Assembly: GCF_016862635.1 (NCBI RefSeq)
Contig: NZ_BONI01000027.1
Location: 1 to 64,000, forward strand
Length of the DNA: 64,000 nt
Reading direction: 5' to 3'
From: Catellatospora coxensis
GTDB lineage: Bacteria > Actinomycetota > Actinomycetes > Mycobacteriales > Micromonosporaceae
Under the pieces are notes generated by a model that saw only the letters and a list, made by a program, of their open reading frames with translations, had not been told where the DNA came from and searched no databases. The position numbers and the translations under genes were made by a program. Below, one piece after another: positions 41,325-52,813 of this stretch (position 1 is its first letter; the number at the start of each line of letters is the position of its first letter).

Positions 41325-42503
41325 ATGACCCGCGCCCGCACCGCGCTCGCCCTGGCCGCCATGCTGGTCCTGGCCTCCTGTTCGGCCCGTCCCGCGCCGC
41401 CGTCCCCGGTCGGGCCGCCGTCCCCGGTCAGGCCGCCGGGGGGAGCGGCGGTGGGCTGGCGGGAGCTGCCGGGCTCGCCGCTGAGCCCACGCGCCCTGGC
41501 GCTCGGGCTGTGGACCGGCCAGGAGGCGCTGCTGGTCGGCGGCATCGACGAGCCCTGCCCGCCTGGCGCGGACTGCGCGGGCGACCCCAGCCCGCTGCTG
41601 GCCGCCGCGGCGGTGAACCCGGACACCGGCCGCTGGCGGGTGCTCGCCGAACCGCCGGTGGCGCTGCGCTGGATGCAGGGTGCCGTCGTCGGCGGTGCCG
41701 CGTACGTGCAGGGGCACACGGTCGGCAAGGAGGGCGCGCTGCTGGTGTACGACATCGCCGCCGACAGGTGGGAGCGGGGCTCGCTACCCGCCTCCAACGG
41801 GCTGACCCTGGTCGCGGGCGGTGACCTGTTGTACGCGGTGCGGGGCAGTGAGGAGACGGAGCCGGGGCCCGACTATGTCTACCGGCCGGGCGAGCACGCC
41901 TGGGCCGAGCTGCCCGCCGACCCGCTGGGCGCGGGCTACGACCGCACGATGGCGTGGACGGGCCGCGAGCTGGTGCTGTTCGACCGGAAGATCGTGCCGA
42001 ACCCGGGGGCGGACGGGCCTTCGGTGGCCCGCGCGGCGGCGTTCGACCCGGCGCTCGGCACGTGGCGGCGGTTGCCGGACTCGCAGCAGCTGTCCACCGG
42101 GCCGTGGTTTGCCGACGGCGGCAGGCTGATCGACCCGGCGCTCGGCGGCGCGGACGGCGGCCAGGTCGGCAACTGGGGTCGGGTGTACCCGTACGGCGGG
42201 GTGCTCGATCCGGCCGCCGGCGCGTGGTCGGCGCTGCCCGGTGCGCCCGGCGCGGGGCCGGGTGGCGGGCACGGCAGCGTCTTCGGCGCGACGTCGGCGG
42301 TGTACGCGGAGCGACCCGGCCCGGTCCTGAACGCCGCGACCGGGCAGTGGGGCGCGATCCCGCCGCTGCCGCAGGCCGAGGTCGCCGACAGCACGGTCGT
42401 CGCGGCGGGCAACCGGATGCTGGTGTTCGGGGGAGCCCGCTGGCCGGACGGCGGCAAGGCCGAGCTGAGCGCGCGGGCCTGGATCTGGACGCCGCAGGGC
42501 TAA
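41325..42503 (+). CDS. Secreted Kelch-like repeat lipoprotein
   Basis: 392 residues. Lipoprotein signal peptide with lipobox LASC (MLVLASCSA). A Pro-rich linker (PPSPVGPPSPVRPPGG) precedes a beta-propeller of Kelch-type blades: GLWTGQEALLVGG, AMAWTGRELVLFD-type (MAWTGRELVLF), AVVGGAAYVQG and RMLVFGGARWPDG. The G-G pairs and W residues recur about every 50 residues. Extracellular; binding or enzyme function unknown. The frame continues upstream to 41112, but ATG 41325 starts the signal peptide. Confidence 0.72.
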   Translation: MTRARTALALAAMLVLASCSARPAPPSPVGPPSPVRPPGGAAVGWRELPGSPLSPRALALGLWTGQEALLVGGIDEPCPPGADCAGDPSPLLAAAAVNPDTGRWRVLAEPPVALRWMQGAVVGGAAYVQGHTVGKEGALLVYDIAADRWERGSLPASNGLTLVAGGDLLYAVRGSEETEPGPDYVYRPGEHAWAELPADPLGAGYDRTMAWTGRELVLFDRKIVPNPGADGPSVARAAAFDPALGTWRRLPDSQQLSTGPWFADGGRLIDPALGGADGGQVGNWGRVYPYGGVLDPAAGAWSALPGAPGAGPGGGHGSVFGATSAVYAERPGPVLNAATGQWGAIPPLPQAEVADSTVVAAGNRMLVFGGARWPDGGKAELSARAWIWTPQG

Positions 42504-43117
42504 CCGGCCAGTGCCTTGACCAGGCTCGCGGTGTCGGTGATCTCGTTGGCGACGGTGGGCCCGTTGATCTCGTGCGCGGCGTGCATGGCCTCGAAGCTGA
42601 ACGCCGCCGTCGCGTCGCGGACCAGCGTGATGTGGTAGCCGGCCTCCATGCCGAACCGGGCGGTGGACTCCACGCACGTGTTGGCGATCAGGCCGATCAG
42701 GATCAGTCTGCTGACGCCGTGCTGTTTGAGCTGCACGTCCAGGTCGGTGTTGGCGAAGCCGCTCTGCGCCCAGTGCTCGTGCAGCACCACGTCGCCCGGC
42801 TGCGGCTCGAAGTCGGGGTGCCACTGCCCGCCCCAGGTGCCCTTGGCGAACAGCTGGATGCCGGCCGCGCGCAGCAGGTACGGGGTGGCGTTGCGCCACT
42901 GCTCGTAGTCGCCCGGCCGCCAGCGCCGGTGCCGGGAGTAGAAGATCTGGATCCCGGCGGCCCGCGCGGCCGCCATGAGCTGCCGCATGTGCTCGATCAG
43001 GCCGACCGTCTCGGCGACCTCCTTGAGCTGCGGCCACCGTTTGCCGCCCTCGCTGATGAAGTCGTTGTACGGGTCCGTGATGATCAGGCCGGTCGTCGCC
43101 GGGTCATAGGTGGCCAT
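42500..43117 (-). CDS. Cysteine hydrolase, isochorismatase family
   Basis: 205 residues. Isochorismatase-like hydrolase (nicotinamidase/N-carbamoylsarcosine amidase-like). Asp15 in LIITDPYNDF, Lys in LFAKGTW and Cys in GLIANTCVESTARFG form the catalytic triad Asp-Lys-Cys. The cis-peptide bond residue precedes the Cys (IANTC). Cytoplasmic. Substrate cannot be chosen among amides/isochorismate. The stop overlaps the end of the Kelch gene by 4 bases, convergently. Confidence 0.87.
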   Translation of the reverse strand: MATYDPATTGLIITDPYNDFISEGGKRWPQLKEVAETVGLIEHMRQLMAAARAAGIQIFYSRHRRWRPGDYEQWRNATPYLLRAAGIQLFAKGTWGGQWHPDFEPQPGDVVLHEHWAQSGFANTDLDVQLKQHGVSRLILIGLIANTCVESTARFGMEAGYHITLVRDATAAFSFEAMHAAHEINGPTVANEITDTASLVKALAG

Positions 43118-43185
43118 GGCTCTCCCCCGAAAGCGCAGACCACCCGAGCGTACGCCGCTGTGCGGCGGCGTACGCCGGTTCGGGG

Positions 43186-43701
43186 TCAGCCCATGGTGCG
43201 CTGGCCGTCGATGGTCTCGCGGATGATGTCGGCGTGCCCGGCGTGCTGGGACGTCTCGGCGATCAGGTGCAGCGCCACGCGGCGCACCGACCAGGCCGCG
43301 CCGGGCTCGAACCAGGGCGCCTCCGGCAGCGGGTGGGCGGTGTCGAGGTCGAGGGTGGTCAGCAGCTCGTCGGTGTGCCGGGCCACCTCCTCGTACGACT
43401 TGAGCAGGCTCTCGACCGTCTCACCGGCGGTCATCCTGAACCCGTCGGCCCAGTCGACCTCGCCGCCGTCGCCCGCGCCCATGCCGGACGCGCCGCCGAC
43501 CGCGAAGTTCATCCACTGCTTCTCCGTCGCGGTGACATGCTTGATCAGCCCACCGACGCTGAGCGCGCTGGCGGTCGGGGTGGCGGCGGCCTGCTCGTCG
43601 CTGAGGCCCTGCGCGGTGTAGCGCAGGAAGTAGCGGTGCTTGCCGAGCGTCTGCAGCAGGTCGGCGCGCTCCCCGGTGACGGTCTTGGCGGATTCGGACA
43701 T
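43186..43701 (-). CDS. DinB family protein (DUF664)
   Basis: 171 residues, helical-bundle DinB/YfiT-like fold. The metal-ligand His residues are in LIKHVTATEKQW near residue 54 and in ALHLIAETSQHAGHADIIRE near residue 150 (H-x3-E...HxGH). Probably a mycothiol- or bacillithiol-dependent transferase by family, substrate unknown. Start ATG 43701; the frame extends upstream to 44271 with no protein-like sequence. Confidence 0.82.
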   Translation of the reverse strand: MSESAKTVTGERADLLQTLGKHRYFLRYTAQGLSDEQAAATPTASALSVGGLIKHVTATEKQWMNFAVGGASGMGAGDGGEVDWADGFRMTAGETVESLLKSYEEVARHTDELLTTLDLDTAHPLPEAPWFEPGAAWSVRRVALHLIAETSQHAGHADIIRETIDGQRTMG

Positions 43702-43790
43702 GAAACGACCCCCATCGTTCGGTTGATACGGCCTCACCCTATGGGCCAGGTCCGACAATCCGGGCCTGGGCGGCCCACCCGAACGTGTCG

Positions 43791-43803
43791 CATTGTCACA
43801 ATG
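43791..43803. promoter_or_regulatory. 13-bp palindrome CATTGTCACAATG
   Basis: Perfect palindrome around one central C, 20 bases before the decayed permease gene. CAGGAT at 43811-43816 ends 6 bases before its ATG (43823). Looks like a TetR/MarR-type operator left behind with its promoter. Confidence 0.45.
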
Positions 43804-43822
43804 TATGGGACAGGATGCGTCC

Positions 43823-44025
43823 ATGTCGCGGATCATCCTGGCGCAGCTGCGCCGCCGCGCGGCCCGCTCGGTCGCGCTGCTGACCGGAGTGCTGGTGGCG
43901 ACCACCGGTTTACCACCGCGCTGGCCGCCGCCGGGGTGGGGATGCCGGCGACCGGGCTGGCCGCGGTCGCGCCTGCCCTGGCGCGGCAGCGGATCCCGGT
44001 ACCGCGGCTGCTCGCCGAGGAGTGA
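43823..44025 (+). pseudogene. FtsX-like ABC permease remnant (ends only)
   Basis: The first 29 codons read MSRIILAQLRRRAARSVALL then TGVLVATTG, the standard start of actinobacterial FtsX-like ABC permeases. After about 43910 the frame changes and the last 38 codons (FTTALAAAGVGMPATGLAAV... ending VPRLLAEE) read like the C-terminus of the same family. The several hundred residues between are missing and the two parts are out of frame with each other. This indicates an internal deletion leaving a relic with an intact promoter. No ATPase partner is nearby. Confidence 0.55.
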
Positions 44026-44075
44026 TGTCCTGATTGCTGTGGGTAGAGGGGGTTTCGCACCGGCCGAGACCCCGC

Positions 44076-44081
44076 TACCCT
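44076..44081 (+). promoter_or_regulatory. -10 box TACCCT (leaderless)
   Basis: Ends 7 bases before ATG 44089. TTTCGC at 44053-44058 is a weak -35 at 17 bases. Confidence 0.4.
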
Positions 44082-44088
44082 CCTCCGA

Positions 44089-44385
44089 ATGACTGTCTCG
44101 GTACGACGTTTGGCCGTACTCGTACACACCCTTTTGGTTGTCCCGCTGATAGCGGTGTTCGTGGTGGTCGGCTCGGGGCAGCCCGGCGGCCTCACCACCG
44201 TGCTGCTGAGCATCCCGGTCCTGCTCGGCGGCGCGCCGTGGAGCATCCTCACCGCCCAGTTCACCGAGCACGCGTCACCGGGGGTGTTCGAGTTCCTCGT
44301 CGCGTTCCCGGCGGTGCTCAACCTCGCCCTGCACGTCGGCATCGGCGAGTACCTCGCCCGCAGGCGTGCGGCACTCGCCGCCTGA
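44089..44385 (+). CDS. Small membrane protein, function unknown
   Basis: 98 residues, two or three hydrophobic helices (VHTLLVVPLIAVFVVVG; LTTVLLSIPVLLGG; FEFLVAFPAVLNLALHVGI). Resembles the small SCO4225-type membrane proteins of actinomycetes, especially the pattern LLGGAPWSILTAQFTEHAS. Function unknown. Leaderless start after TACCCT. Confidence 0.65.
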   Translation: MTVSVRRLAVLVHTLLVVPLIAVFVVVGSGQPGGLTTVLLSIPVLLGGAPWSILTAQFTEHASPGVFEFLVAFPAVLNLALHVGIGEYLARRRAALAA

Positions 44386-44467
44386 TCCCGCAGCCGGGCC
44401 GGCCGGGAACGCCCCCACGACCCCGACCGGCCCGGTTAAGATCTCCGCCGACACACGGGGGATCTTC

Positions 44468-45205
44468 ATGGAAACGTCGCCGCTCACACCATCGGTCGGC
44501 ATCGGAACACGGGCGGCGCGGGGCGGCAGGCGAGCACTGGTCGCCCTGGCGGCCACGGCGCTGGCGGCCCTGGCCGGCTGCACGCCCGGCGGGTCGTCCA
44601 CGCCATCCGGGCCGGGGCCCGGCGAGCCGATCCCCTGGGTCGCGCCGAGTTCGAAGCCCCGCCCGGGCGCCGACGACCGCGTCACGGCCGCGCTGCTGAC
44701 CGCGGACCGGATCGGCGGACTGCCCGCCATCGGCGAACCGAAGAACTTCATCATCGAGCCGCAGCTCTGCGACCAGCAGCCGGAGACGTTCAAGGAGACC
44801 AGCGCGTCCGCGGCAGCGATGTGGCAGGACGGCGACGTGCGGGTGGTTCAGGGAACCGTCTCGTTCCGCACTGCGGTCGCCGACGCCGCGGCCGCCGTGG
44901 CGGAGGTGCGCGCCAAGGCGACCTGCGAGTCCTTCACGGCGCGCGACGGGCGGCACGTCCTTGTCCGGGTGCCCGACCTGGCACCGGTCGCGGGCGTCGA
45001 CGCCGCCCATGTCGTATGCGAGGAACTGCGCGGCGACGAGCGCGGCAGGGGCGATGCGGTCCGCGGCGCCCGGTGCACCGCGCTGCTGGCTCGCGACGAC
45101 GTGATGAGCGTGCTCTACGCCATCGCGCTGACGCGGGAGCGGGCGGAGTCGCTCGCCCGCGTCGCGGCGGGCCTGTCCGCGGCGACCCTGGTCAAGGCCT
45201 GGTGA
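44468..45205 (+). CDS. Lipoprotein, function unknown
   Basis: 245 residues. Lipobox LAGC (near residue 38) in LAATALAALAGC; the long Arg-rich N-region suggests Sec or possibly Tat export. Mature domain starts with a Pro/Ser-rich linker; conserved-looking cysteines (PQLCDQQ, KATCESF, VVCEE, ARCTALL) suggest disulfides of a secreted sensor-like domain (PknH-like or LppX-like layouts). GGGGGAT precedes the ATG. Function unknown. Confidence 0.65.
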   Translation: METSPLTPSVGIGTRAARGGRRALVALAATALAALAGCTPGGSSTPSGPGPGEPIPWVAPSSKPRPGADDRVTAALLTADRIGGLPAIGEPKNFIIEPQLCDQQPETFKETSASAAAMWQDGDVRVVQGTVSFRTAVADAAAAVAEVRAKATCESFTARDGRHVLVRVPDLAPVAGVDAAHVVCEELRGDERGRGDAVRGARCTALLARDDVMSVLYAIALTRERAESLARVAAGLSAATLVKAW

Positions 45206-45234
45206 CACAGCGGTCCTTTGTCGCAGCGGGCCTT

Positions 45235-45240
45235 TATGAT
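45235..45240 (+). promoter_or_regulatory. -10 box TATGAT (leaderless)
   Basis: TATGAT ends 6 bases before GTG 45247. It is nearly consensus; no -35 at good spacing. Confidence 0.5.
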
Positions 45241-45246
45241 GCCGCC

Positions 45247-45669
45247 GTGTCCGATCTGACCTCCGGCGCGGGCTGGACCCCGCCGCAGCCACCGGCCTGC
45301 GACTGCGTGGAGCACATCGAGGAGGTCCTCGACGTCGTCATCGCCAGCAGGTACCCCGATCCGCCGTCGATGACGGTCCGGGAACTGCTCGCGACCGGTG
45401 ACCTGTCGGTGAAGCCGATGACCGAGCGCTGGCTGGGCGGCCACGACGAGGGGCCGCTGCACTGGAACCTGTGGGCCGGTGACGAGGCGCGCTGCCTGTA
45501 CGCCGACGACGCGCAGCTGAGACTCGACAGGTCGCTCATGGAGCGGCCCGGCGTCGAGCGCGTCGAGTGGGTGGACCGCGAGATCCTGCTGATCGGCGCG
45601 CCGAGCATGTGCGCGGACGGGGTGCTGGCCGCGGCGGCCCGCGCGCTGGAGGATCCGCGCGTGCGCTGA
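45247..45669 (+). CDS. Hypothetical protein
   Basis: 140 residues. No membrane segment or signal peptide. Two cysteines near the N-terminus (PACDCVEH) and later ARCLYADD, SMCADG. Patterns ERPGVERVEWVDREILLIGAP and VLAAAARALEDPRVR suggest a small alpha/beta protein. I do not recognise it. GTG start after TATGAT; short stand-alone gene followed by the GH3 promoter. Confidence 0.55.
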   Translation: MSDLTSGAGWTPPQPPACDCVEHIEEVLDVVIASRYPDPPSMTVRELLATGDLSVKPMTERWLGGHDEGPLHWNLWAGDEARCLYADDAQLRLDRSLMERPGVERVEWVDREILLIGAPSMCADGVLAAAARALEDPRVR

Positions 45670-45679
45670 GCCGCGGCGC

Positions 45680-45708
45680 TTGACTAATCGGGCTGTTTCG
45701 ATGACTCT
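45680..45708 (+). promoter_or_regulatory. Promoter of the GH3 gene
   Basis: TTGACT (45680-45685), 17-base spacer, GACTCT (45703-45708). Transcription would start near 45715, inside the palindromic operator. Confidence 0.5.
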
Positions 45709-45712
45709 GTCG

Positions 45713-45726
45713 GGAGAGCGCTCTCC
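45713..45726. promoter_or_regulatory. 14-bp perfect palindromic operator (LacI type)
   Basis: GGAGAGCGCTCTCC is of the GAGAGCGCTCTC class used by LacI-family sugar regulators (CebR and relatives: TGGGAGCGCTCCCA). Placed over the predicted transcription start, it fits a repressor of the secreted GH3 enzyme; the regulator gene is not adjacent. Confidence 0.65.
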
Positions 45727-45804
45727 AACAGGTCCCGCCGACTCCGTGGCCGTCCCCCACACCCGGCAGGGCCTGTCCCGTCCCGTCTCCATCAGGAGCA
45801 GCCC

Positions 45805-48921
<3,117 letters not shown>

Positions 48922-49169
48922 CAGTCCCACCCGGACGGCCGTCCCGTGACACGGGGCGGCCGTCCGGCCGTGTGCGCCCCCGGATCGGGCGAGCGCGAAT
49001 CGGCCTCACGGCCGAGCTTTCGGGACCGTCGCACGCCGTGTGCGATCAGGGCGGAAACGGCGTTGCTACAACGGGTCGCGACTTCCCCTGAACACCCCGT
49101 CGCGCCCCGTCCACCGCGGGACGCGAGCACCACCGCCACCCCCACAGCGTCCTCTCCCGAGCGGGTGAC
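48922..49169. other. Intergenic region upstream of the conservon
   Basis: 248 bases. No convincing gene. No -10/-35 pair stands out; the sequence CGTTGCTACAACGG at about 49060-49073 contains short A/T and a CGTTG/CAACG inverted repeat (GCTA loop) that could be an operator. Confidence 0.3.
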
Positions 49170-51455
49170 ATGAACGAATCCGACCCCCGACCACCCCGCA
49201 ATCCCGGCCTGCGCAACAAGATCTTCGCCGTCCTCGCGTCGCTGGTGGCGCTGTGGGCGTTCGCCGCGTACGTCACCGTGGGGCAGGGGCTCAGCCTGGT
49301 CTGGCTGGCCGCGCTGGAGCAGCAGGTCGCCAAGCCGACCGAGGCGCTCATCGCGGCGATCCAGGCCGAGCGCCGCGAGTCGGTGACGTTCGCCGCGTCG
49401 GGCACCGCGGGCGACCGTGACGCGCTCGACGCCGCCCGGATCGGCACCGACCAGGCCGAACGCCGCCTGCGCCAGGCGCTGGAGGGCACCATCGCGCAGT
49501 GGTCGACCAGCGAGGCCAGCGACGGGCGGCTGGCCGACCTGCTCGCCGCGCTGGAGGGGCTGCCTGAGCGGCGCACCGAGCTGGACCGGGGCGGCCTGGA
49601 CCGGGTGCGGGCCAGCGCCTACTTCACCGGCCTGGCGCAGCTCGGCTTCGACGTGTACGGCACCTATACGGCCTGGGACGACTCGGAGGTCATCTTCCAC
49701 ACCTCGACGCTGGTGCTGCTGACCCACTCCCAGGAGATGATCTCTCGTGAGGACGCGGTGCTGTCCGGGGTCATCGGCGAGAACCGGTTCACCGAGGCCG
49801 ACCGGGCGGCGTTCACCGAGCTGGTCGGCGCGCAGAAGTACCTGTCCACGCAGGTCGTCGAGCGGCTGCCGCAGCCGGACAAGGGGCAGTACACCCGGCT
49901 GCTGAACAGTCCCGCGATGCTGGCGCTGCAATCGCTGGAGAACGAGGTGATGCGGGCCCCGCCGGGCGCGGCTCCGCTGGCCGACCCGGCGGCGTGGCGG
50001 GCGGCGGTCACCGGCGCCATCGACGCGGTGCGCACGCTGGTGCTCGACCTGGCCGACGCGACGGTGGTCCGGTTCCGCCCGGCGGCGATCGGCATCATCG
50101 TGCAGCTGGTGCTGGCCGCCGGGCTCGGGCTCATCGCCGTGGTGCTGTCGATCCGGTTCACCATCCGGTCGCTGCGCTCGCTGCAGGCGCAGCTGGCGCA
50201 GCTGCGCGCGGCGGCGCTCGATCTCGCGCAGGTGCGGCTGCCGCGGGTGGTGGAGCGGCTGCGGGTCGGCGAGGACGTCGACGTCGGCAAGGCCGCGCCG
50301 CCACTGGCGTTCGGCGACGACGACATCGGGCAGGTGGGCCGGGCGTTCGACGTGGTGCAGCAGACCGCGATCCAGGCGACCGTCGACCAGGCGGAGCTGC
50401 GCCGCGGCGTACGCGACGTGTTTCTGAGCCTGGCGCACCGCATCCAGACGCTGGTGCACCGCCAGCTGAAGCTGATCGACCTCATGGAGCGGCAGGCCGC
50501 CACCGACGAGGAGCTGGCCAAGCTGTTCCAGATCGACCACCTGGCCACCCGGATGCGGCGCAACGCGGAGAACCTGGTGGTGCTGTCCGGTGTGCCGGCC
50601 AGCCGCACCTACCGCAGCACGGTGCCGCTGGTGGACGTGCTGCGCGGCGCGCTGGCCGAGGTCGAGGACTACCCGCGGGTGCGGCTGCGAGCCGCGGAGC
50701 CGGCCGCGCTCGCGGGTCATGCCGCCGGTGACGTCATCCACCTGCTGGCCGAGCTGATGGAGAACGCGGTGACGTTCTCCCCGCCGACCACCGACGTCGA
50801 CGTGATCGGCCGGGCCGTGCCCGGCGGATACCTGGTGGAGATCAGCGACCGCGGCCTGGGCATGACCGGCCTGGCCCTGCAGGACGCGAACCGGCAGCTG
50901 GCCGACCCGCCGGAGTTCCAGCTAGCCGGGGCGGCACGGCTGGGTTTCTACGTGGTCGGCCGGCTGGCACGCCGCCACCAGGTGGCGGTGCAGTTGCGCC
51001 GGTCGGCCCACGACGGGGTCACCGCGGCCGTGGTGCTCCCGGCCGAGCTGATCGCCCGGACCGCGCCCGAGGTCGGCGACCGGCCCCGCGAGCGGCTGCT
51101 GGCCACCGTCGCGGCCGCGGCCGCGCTCAACCCGAACGGCCGGCGTCCGGCCGGGCAGCCCGCCGGGACGGGTCCGGCTGCGGCCGGGACGCAGGCCGCC
51201 GGGGAGGACAAGGTGACCCCCGCCGGGTTGCCCTGGCGGGAGAAGCGGCCCAAGCGGGTCGTGCCGCGCCCCCGCGACACGGCCGAGGCTGAGCAGCCCC
51301 GCAACGACGGCCCGGCCTACCCGAACGGCCGCGATCCGCGGGAGGTCGGCCGGTTCCTGGCGGCGTACGCCGACGGGGCGCGGCAGGGCCGCGAGCAAGC
51401 CGAACTGACCGGACCGACCCCGACCGCAGCACATCCGGAAGGACCAGCATCGTGA
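49170..51455 (+). CDS. cvnA: Conservon sensor kinase-like protein CvnA
   Basis: 761 residues. Membrane-bound ATPase of the conservon, a G-protein-like signalling complex. TM1 at about 15-38, a nitrate/nitrite-sensing-like (NIT) extracytoplasmic region (about 40-300), TM2 near 305-330, a HAMP-like stretch, and a HATPase domain (LAELMENAVTFSPPTTDV N-box; SDRGLGMTG G1 box). A His in LAHRIQTLVH could be the phospho-site. A long disordered Pro/Arg tail ends it. Stop overlaps CvnB by 4 bases. Confidence 0.88.
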   Translation: MNESDPRPPRNPGLRNKIFAVLASLVALWAFAAYVTVGQGLSLVWLAALEQQVAKPTEALIAAIQAERRESVTFAASGTAGDRDALDAARIGTDQAERRLRQALEGTIAQWSTSEASDGRLADLLAALEGLPERRTELDRGGLDRVRASAYFTGLAQLGFDVYGTYTAWDDSEVIFHTSTLVLLTHSQEMISREDAVLSGVIGENRFTEADRAAFTELVGAQKYLSTQVVERLPQPDKGQYTRLLNSPAMLALQSLENEVMRAPPGAAPLADPAAWRAAVTGAIDAVRTLVLDLADATVVRFRPAAIGIIVQLVLAAGLGLIAVVLSIRFTIRSLRSLQAQLAQLRAAALDLAQVRLPRVVERLRVGEDVDVGKAAPPLAFGDDDIGQVGRAFDVVQQTAIQATVDQAELRRGVRDVFLSLAHRIQTLVHRQLKLIDLMERQAATDEELAKLFQIDHLATRMRRNAENLVVLSGVPASRTYRSTVPLVDVLRGALAEVEDYPRVRLRAAEPAALAGHAAGDVIHLLAELMENAVTFSPPTTDVDVIGRAVPGGYLVEISDRGLGMTGLALQDANRQLADPPEFQLAGAARLGFYVVGRLARRHQVAVQLRRSAHDGVTAAVVLPAELIARTAPEVGDRPRERLLATVAAAAALNPNGRRPAGQPAGTGPAAAGTQAAGEDKVTPAGLPWREKRPKRVVPRPRDTAEAEQPRNDGPAYPNGRDPREVGRFLAAYADGARQGREQAELTGPTPTAAHPEGPAS

Positions 51456-51868
51456 CGGAGAAGACCGCAGCGACCGTCGACCTCGCCTGGCTCGTGGACG
51501 ACCTCGTCCACCGGGTCGTCGAGGCCAGGTACGCCATCATCCTGTCCACGGACGGGCTGCTCATCGCCACCTCGGCGGGGCTGGCCAAGGCCGACGCCGA
51601 GCACCTCGCGGCGGCCGCGGCCGGGCTGAGCAGCCTCGCGCGGGGCGCGGGGCGGCACTTCGGCGACAGCGTGGTGCGCCGCACCATGATCGAGTTCGGG
51701 ACGGGGTACCTGTTCGTCACCTCGGCCGGCAACGGCGCGTGCCTGGCCGTGGTGTGCGGCAGCGACATCGACGTGGGCGTGGCCGCGTACGAGATGGAGA
51801 TGCTGGTGGTCCGGGTGGGCCAGTACATCACCACGCCGGTGCGCCAGCCCGCTACGGCGCAGGGCTGA
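51452..51868 (+). CDS. cvnB: Conservon Roadblock/LC7 protein CvnB
   Basis: 138 residues. Roadblock/LC7 domain (AIILSTDGLLIATSAGLAKADAEHLAAAAAGLSSLARG, recognised from its ILSTDGLLIA and LSSLARG pieces), with a MxRxM-like strand and a C-terminal VAAYEMEMLVVRVGQYIT helix. Roadblock proteins modulate the small GTPase CvnD as GAP/GEF partners. Fourth and second genes are co-translated. Cytoplasmic. Confidence 0.88.
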   Translation: MTEKTAATVDLAWLVDDLVHRVVEARYAIILSTDGLLIATSAGLAKADAEHLAAAAAGLSSLARGAGRHFGDSVVRRTMIEFGTGYLFVTSAGNGACLAVVCGSDIDVGVAAYEMEMLVVRVGQYITTPVRQPATAQG

Positions 51869-51872
51869 CCTG

Positions 51873-52238
51873 ATGGAGGCGCCACAGGAGCAGTGGCCCG
51901 ACGCCGTGCCAGTGGTCCGGCCGTACGCGATGACGTCCGGCCGGACCACCCCGGTGCGCGGCGCGTTCGACCTCATCTCGATCGTGCTGGCCACCCGGCC
52001 GCCCGAACGTGACGACGGTCTGCACCCGGAGTCCGCGCAGATCATCCGGCACAGCCAGGAGCCCGTGTCCGTCGCCGAACTCGCCGCCGAGCTCGACCTG
52101 CCCGCGGGCACGGTCATGGTGCTGCTCGGCGACCTGCTGGCGCAGCGGCTCATCGTCACCCGTTCCCCTACCCCGGCCCGCGGTGTGGCGAGCCGACCTG
52201 TGATCGAGGCGGTCATCCATGGACTCAGTACGCTCTGA
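51873..52238 (+). CDS. cvnC: Conservon DUF742 protein CvnC
   Basis: 121 residues. DUF742, conservon component with a winged-helix-like core: VRPYAMTSGRTTPVRGAFDLISIV then SVAELAAELDLPAGTVMVLLGDLLAQRLI. Function is not established beyond being the third conservon partner. Starts 4 bases after CvnB and overlaps CvnD by 20 bases, so the four genes form one operon. Confidence 0.88.
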   Translation: MEAPQEQWPDAVPVVRPYAMTSGRTTPVRGAFDLISIVLATRPPERDDGLHPESAQIIRHSQEPVSVAELAAELDLPAGTVMVLLGDLLAQRLIVTRSPTPARGVASRPVIEAVIHGLSTL

Positions 52239-52797
52239 CGCGGTGCCGGTCGTGCTGCCGACCGCGGTCAAGATCCTGATCGCGGGGCACTTCGGGGTCG
52301 GCAAGACCACGATGGTCGGCGCGGTCAGCGAGATCCGGCCGCTGCGCACCGAGGAGATGCTCACCGACGCCGGGATCGGCGTCGACGACCTGTCCGGGGT
52401 GGAGGCCAAGACCCACACCACGGTGGCCATGGACTTCGGCCGCATCACCATCAGCCGCGACCTGGTGCTGTACCTGTTCGGCACGCCGGGGCAGGACCGG
52501 TTCTCATTCCTCTGGGACGAACTGGCCGCCGGCGCGATCGGCGCCGTGGTGCTGGCCGACACCCGCCGCCTGAAGGAGAGCTTCGCCTGCATCGACTACT
52601 TCGAGGACCGGGAGACCCCGTTCGTCGTAGCGGTGAACTGCTTCGACGGCGGCGACCGCTTCACCCCCGCGGACGTGCAGCTGGCCCTGAACCTCGACCC
52701 GGGCACGCCCGTACTGCTCTGCGACGCCCGCAACCGCGCCTCGTCCCGCGCGGTCCTGGTCGCCCTGCTCCAGCACGTGCTGTCGCTACCGGTCTGA
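52219..52797 (+). CDS. cvnD: Conservon GTPase CvnD
   Basis: 192 residues. Small Ras-like GTP/ATP-binding protein (MglA/SRPRB type). G1 AGHFGVGKTTMVGAVSEI (residues 18-35) and G3 LFGTPGQDRF, with Gly/Gln as in MglA; AVNCFDG is the G4-like N/TKxD position, here NCFD. Probably switches in response to CvnA/B. The -20 overlap with cvnC is normal for the operon. The next gene is convergent. Confidence 0.9.
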   Translation: MDSVRSDAVPVVLPTAVKILIAGHFGVGKTTMVGAVSEIRPLRTEEMLTDAGIGVDDLSGVEAKTHTTVAMDFGRITISRDLVLYLFGTPGQDRFSFLWDELAAGAIGAVVLADTRRLKESFACIDYFEDRETPFVVAVNCFDGGDRFTPADVQLALNLDPGTPVLLCDARNRASSRAVLVALLQHVLSLPV

Positions 52798-52813
52798 CCC
52801 GCCCTCGCCGCGG

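Noticed and set aside
43186-44271. Upstream extension of the DinB-like protein
   Set aside because: The extra 190 residues are not protein-like and would run across the relic permease; ATG 43701 is the natural start.
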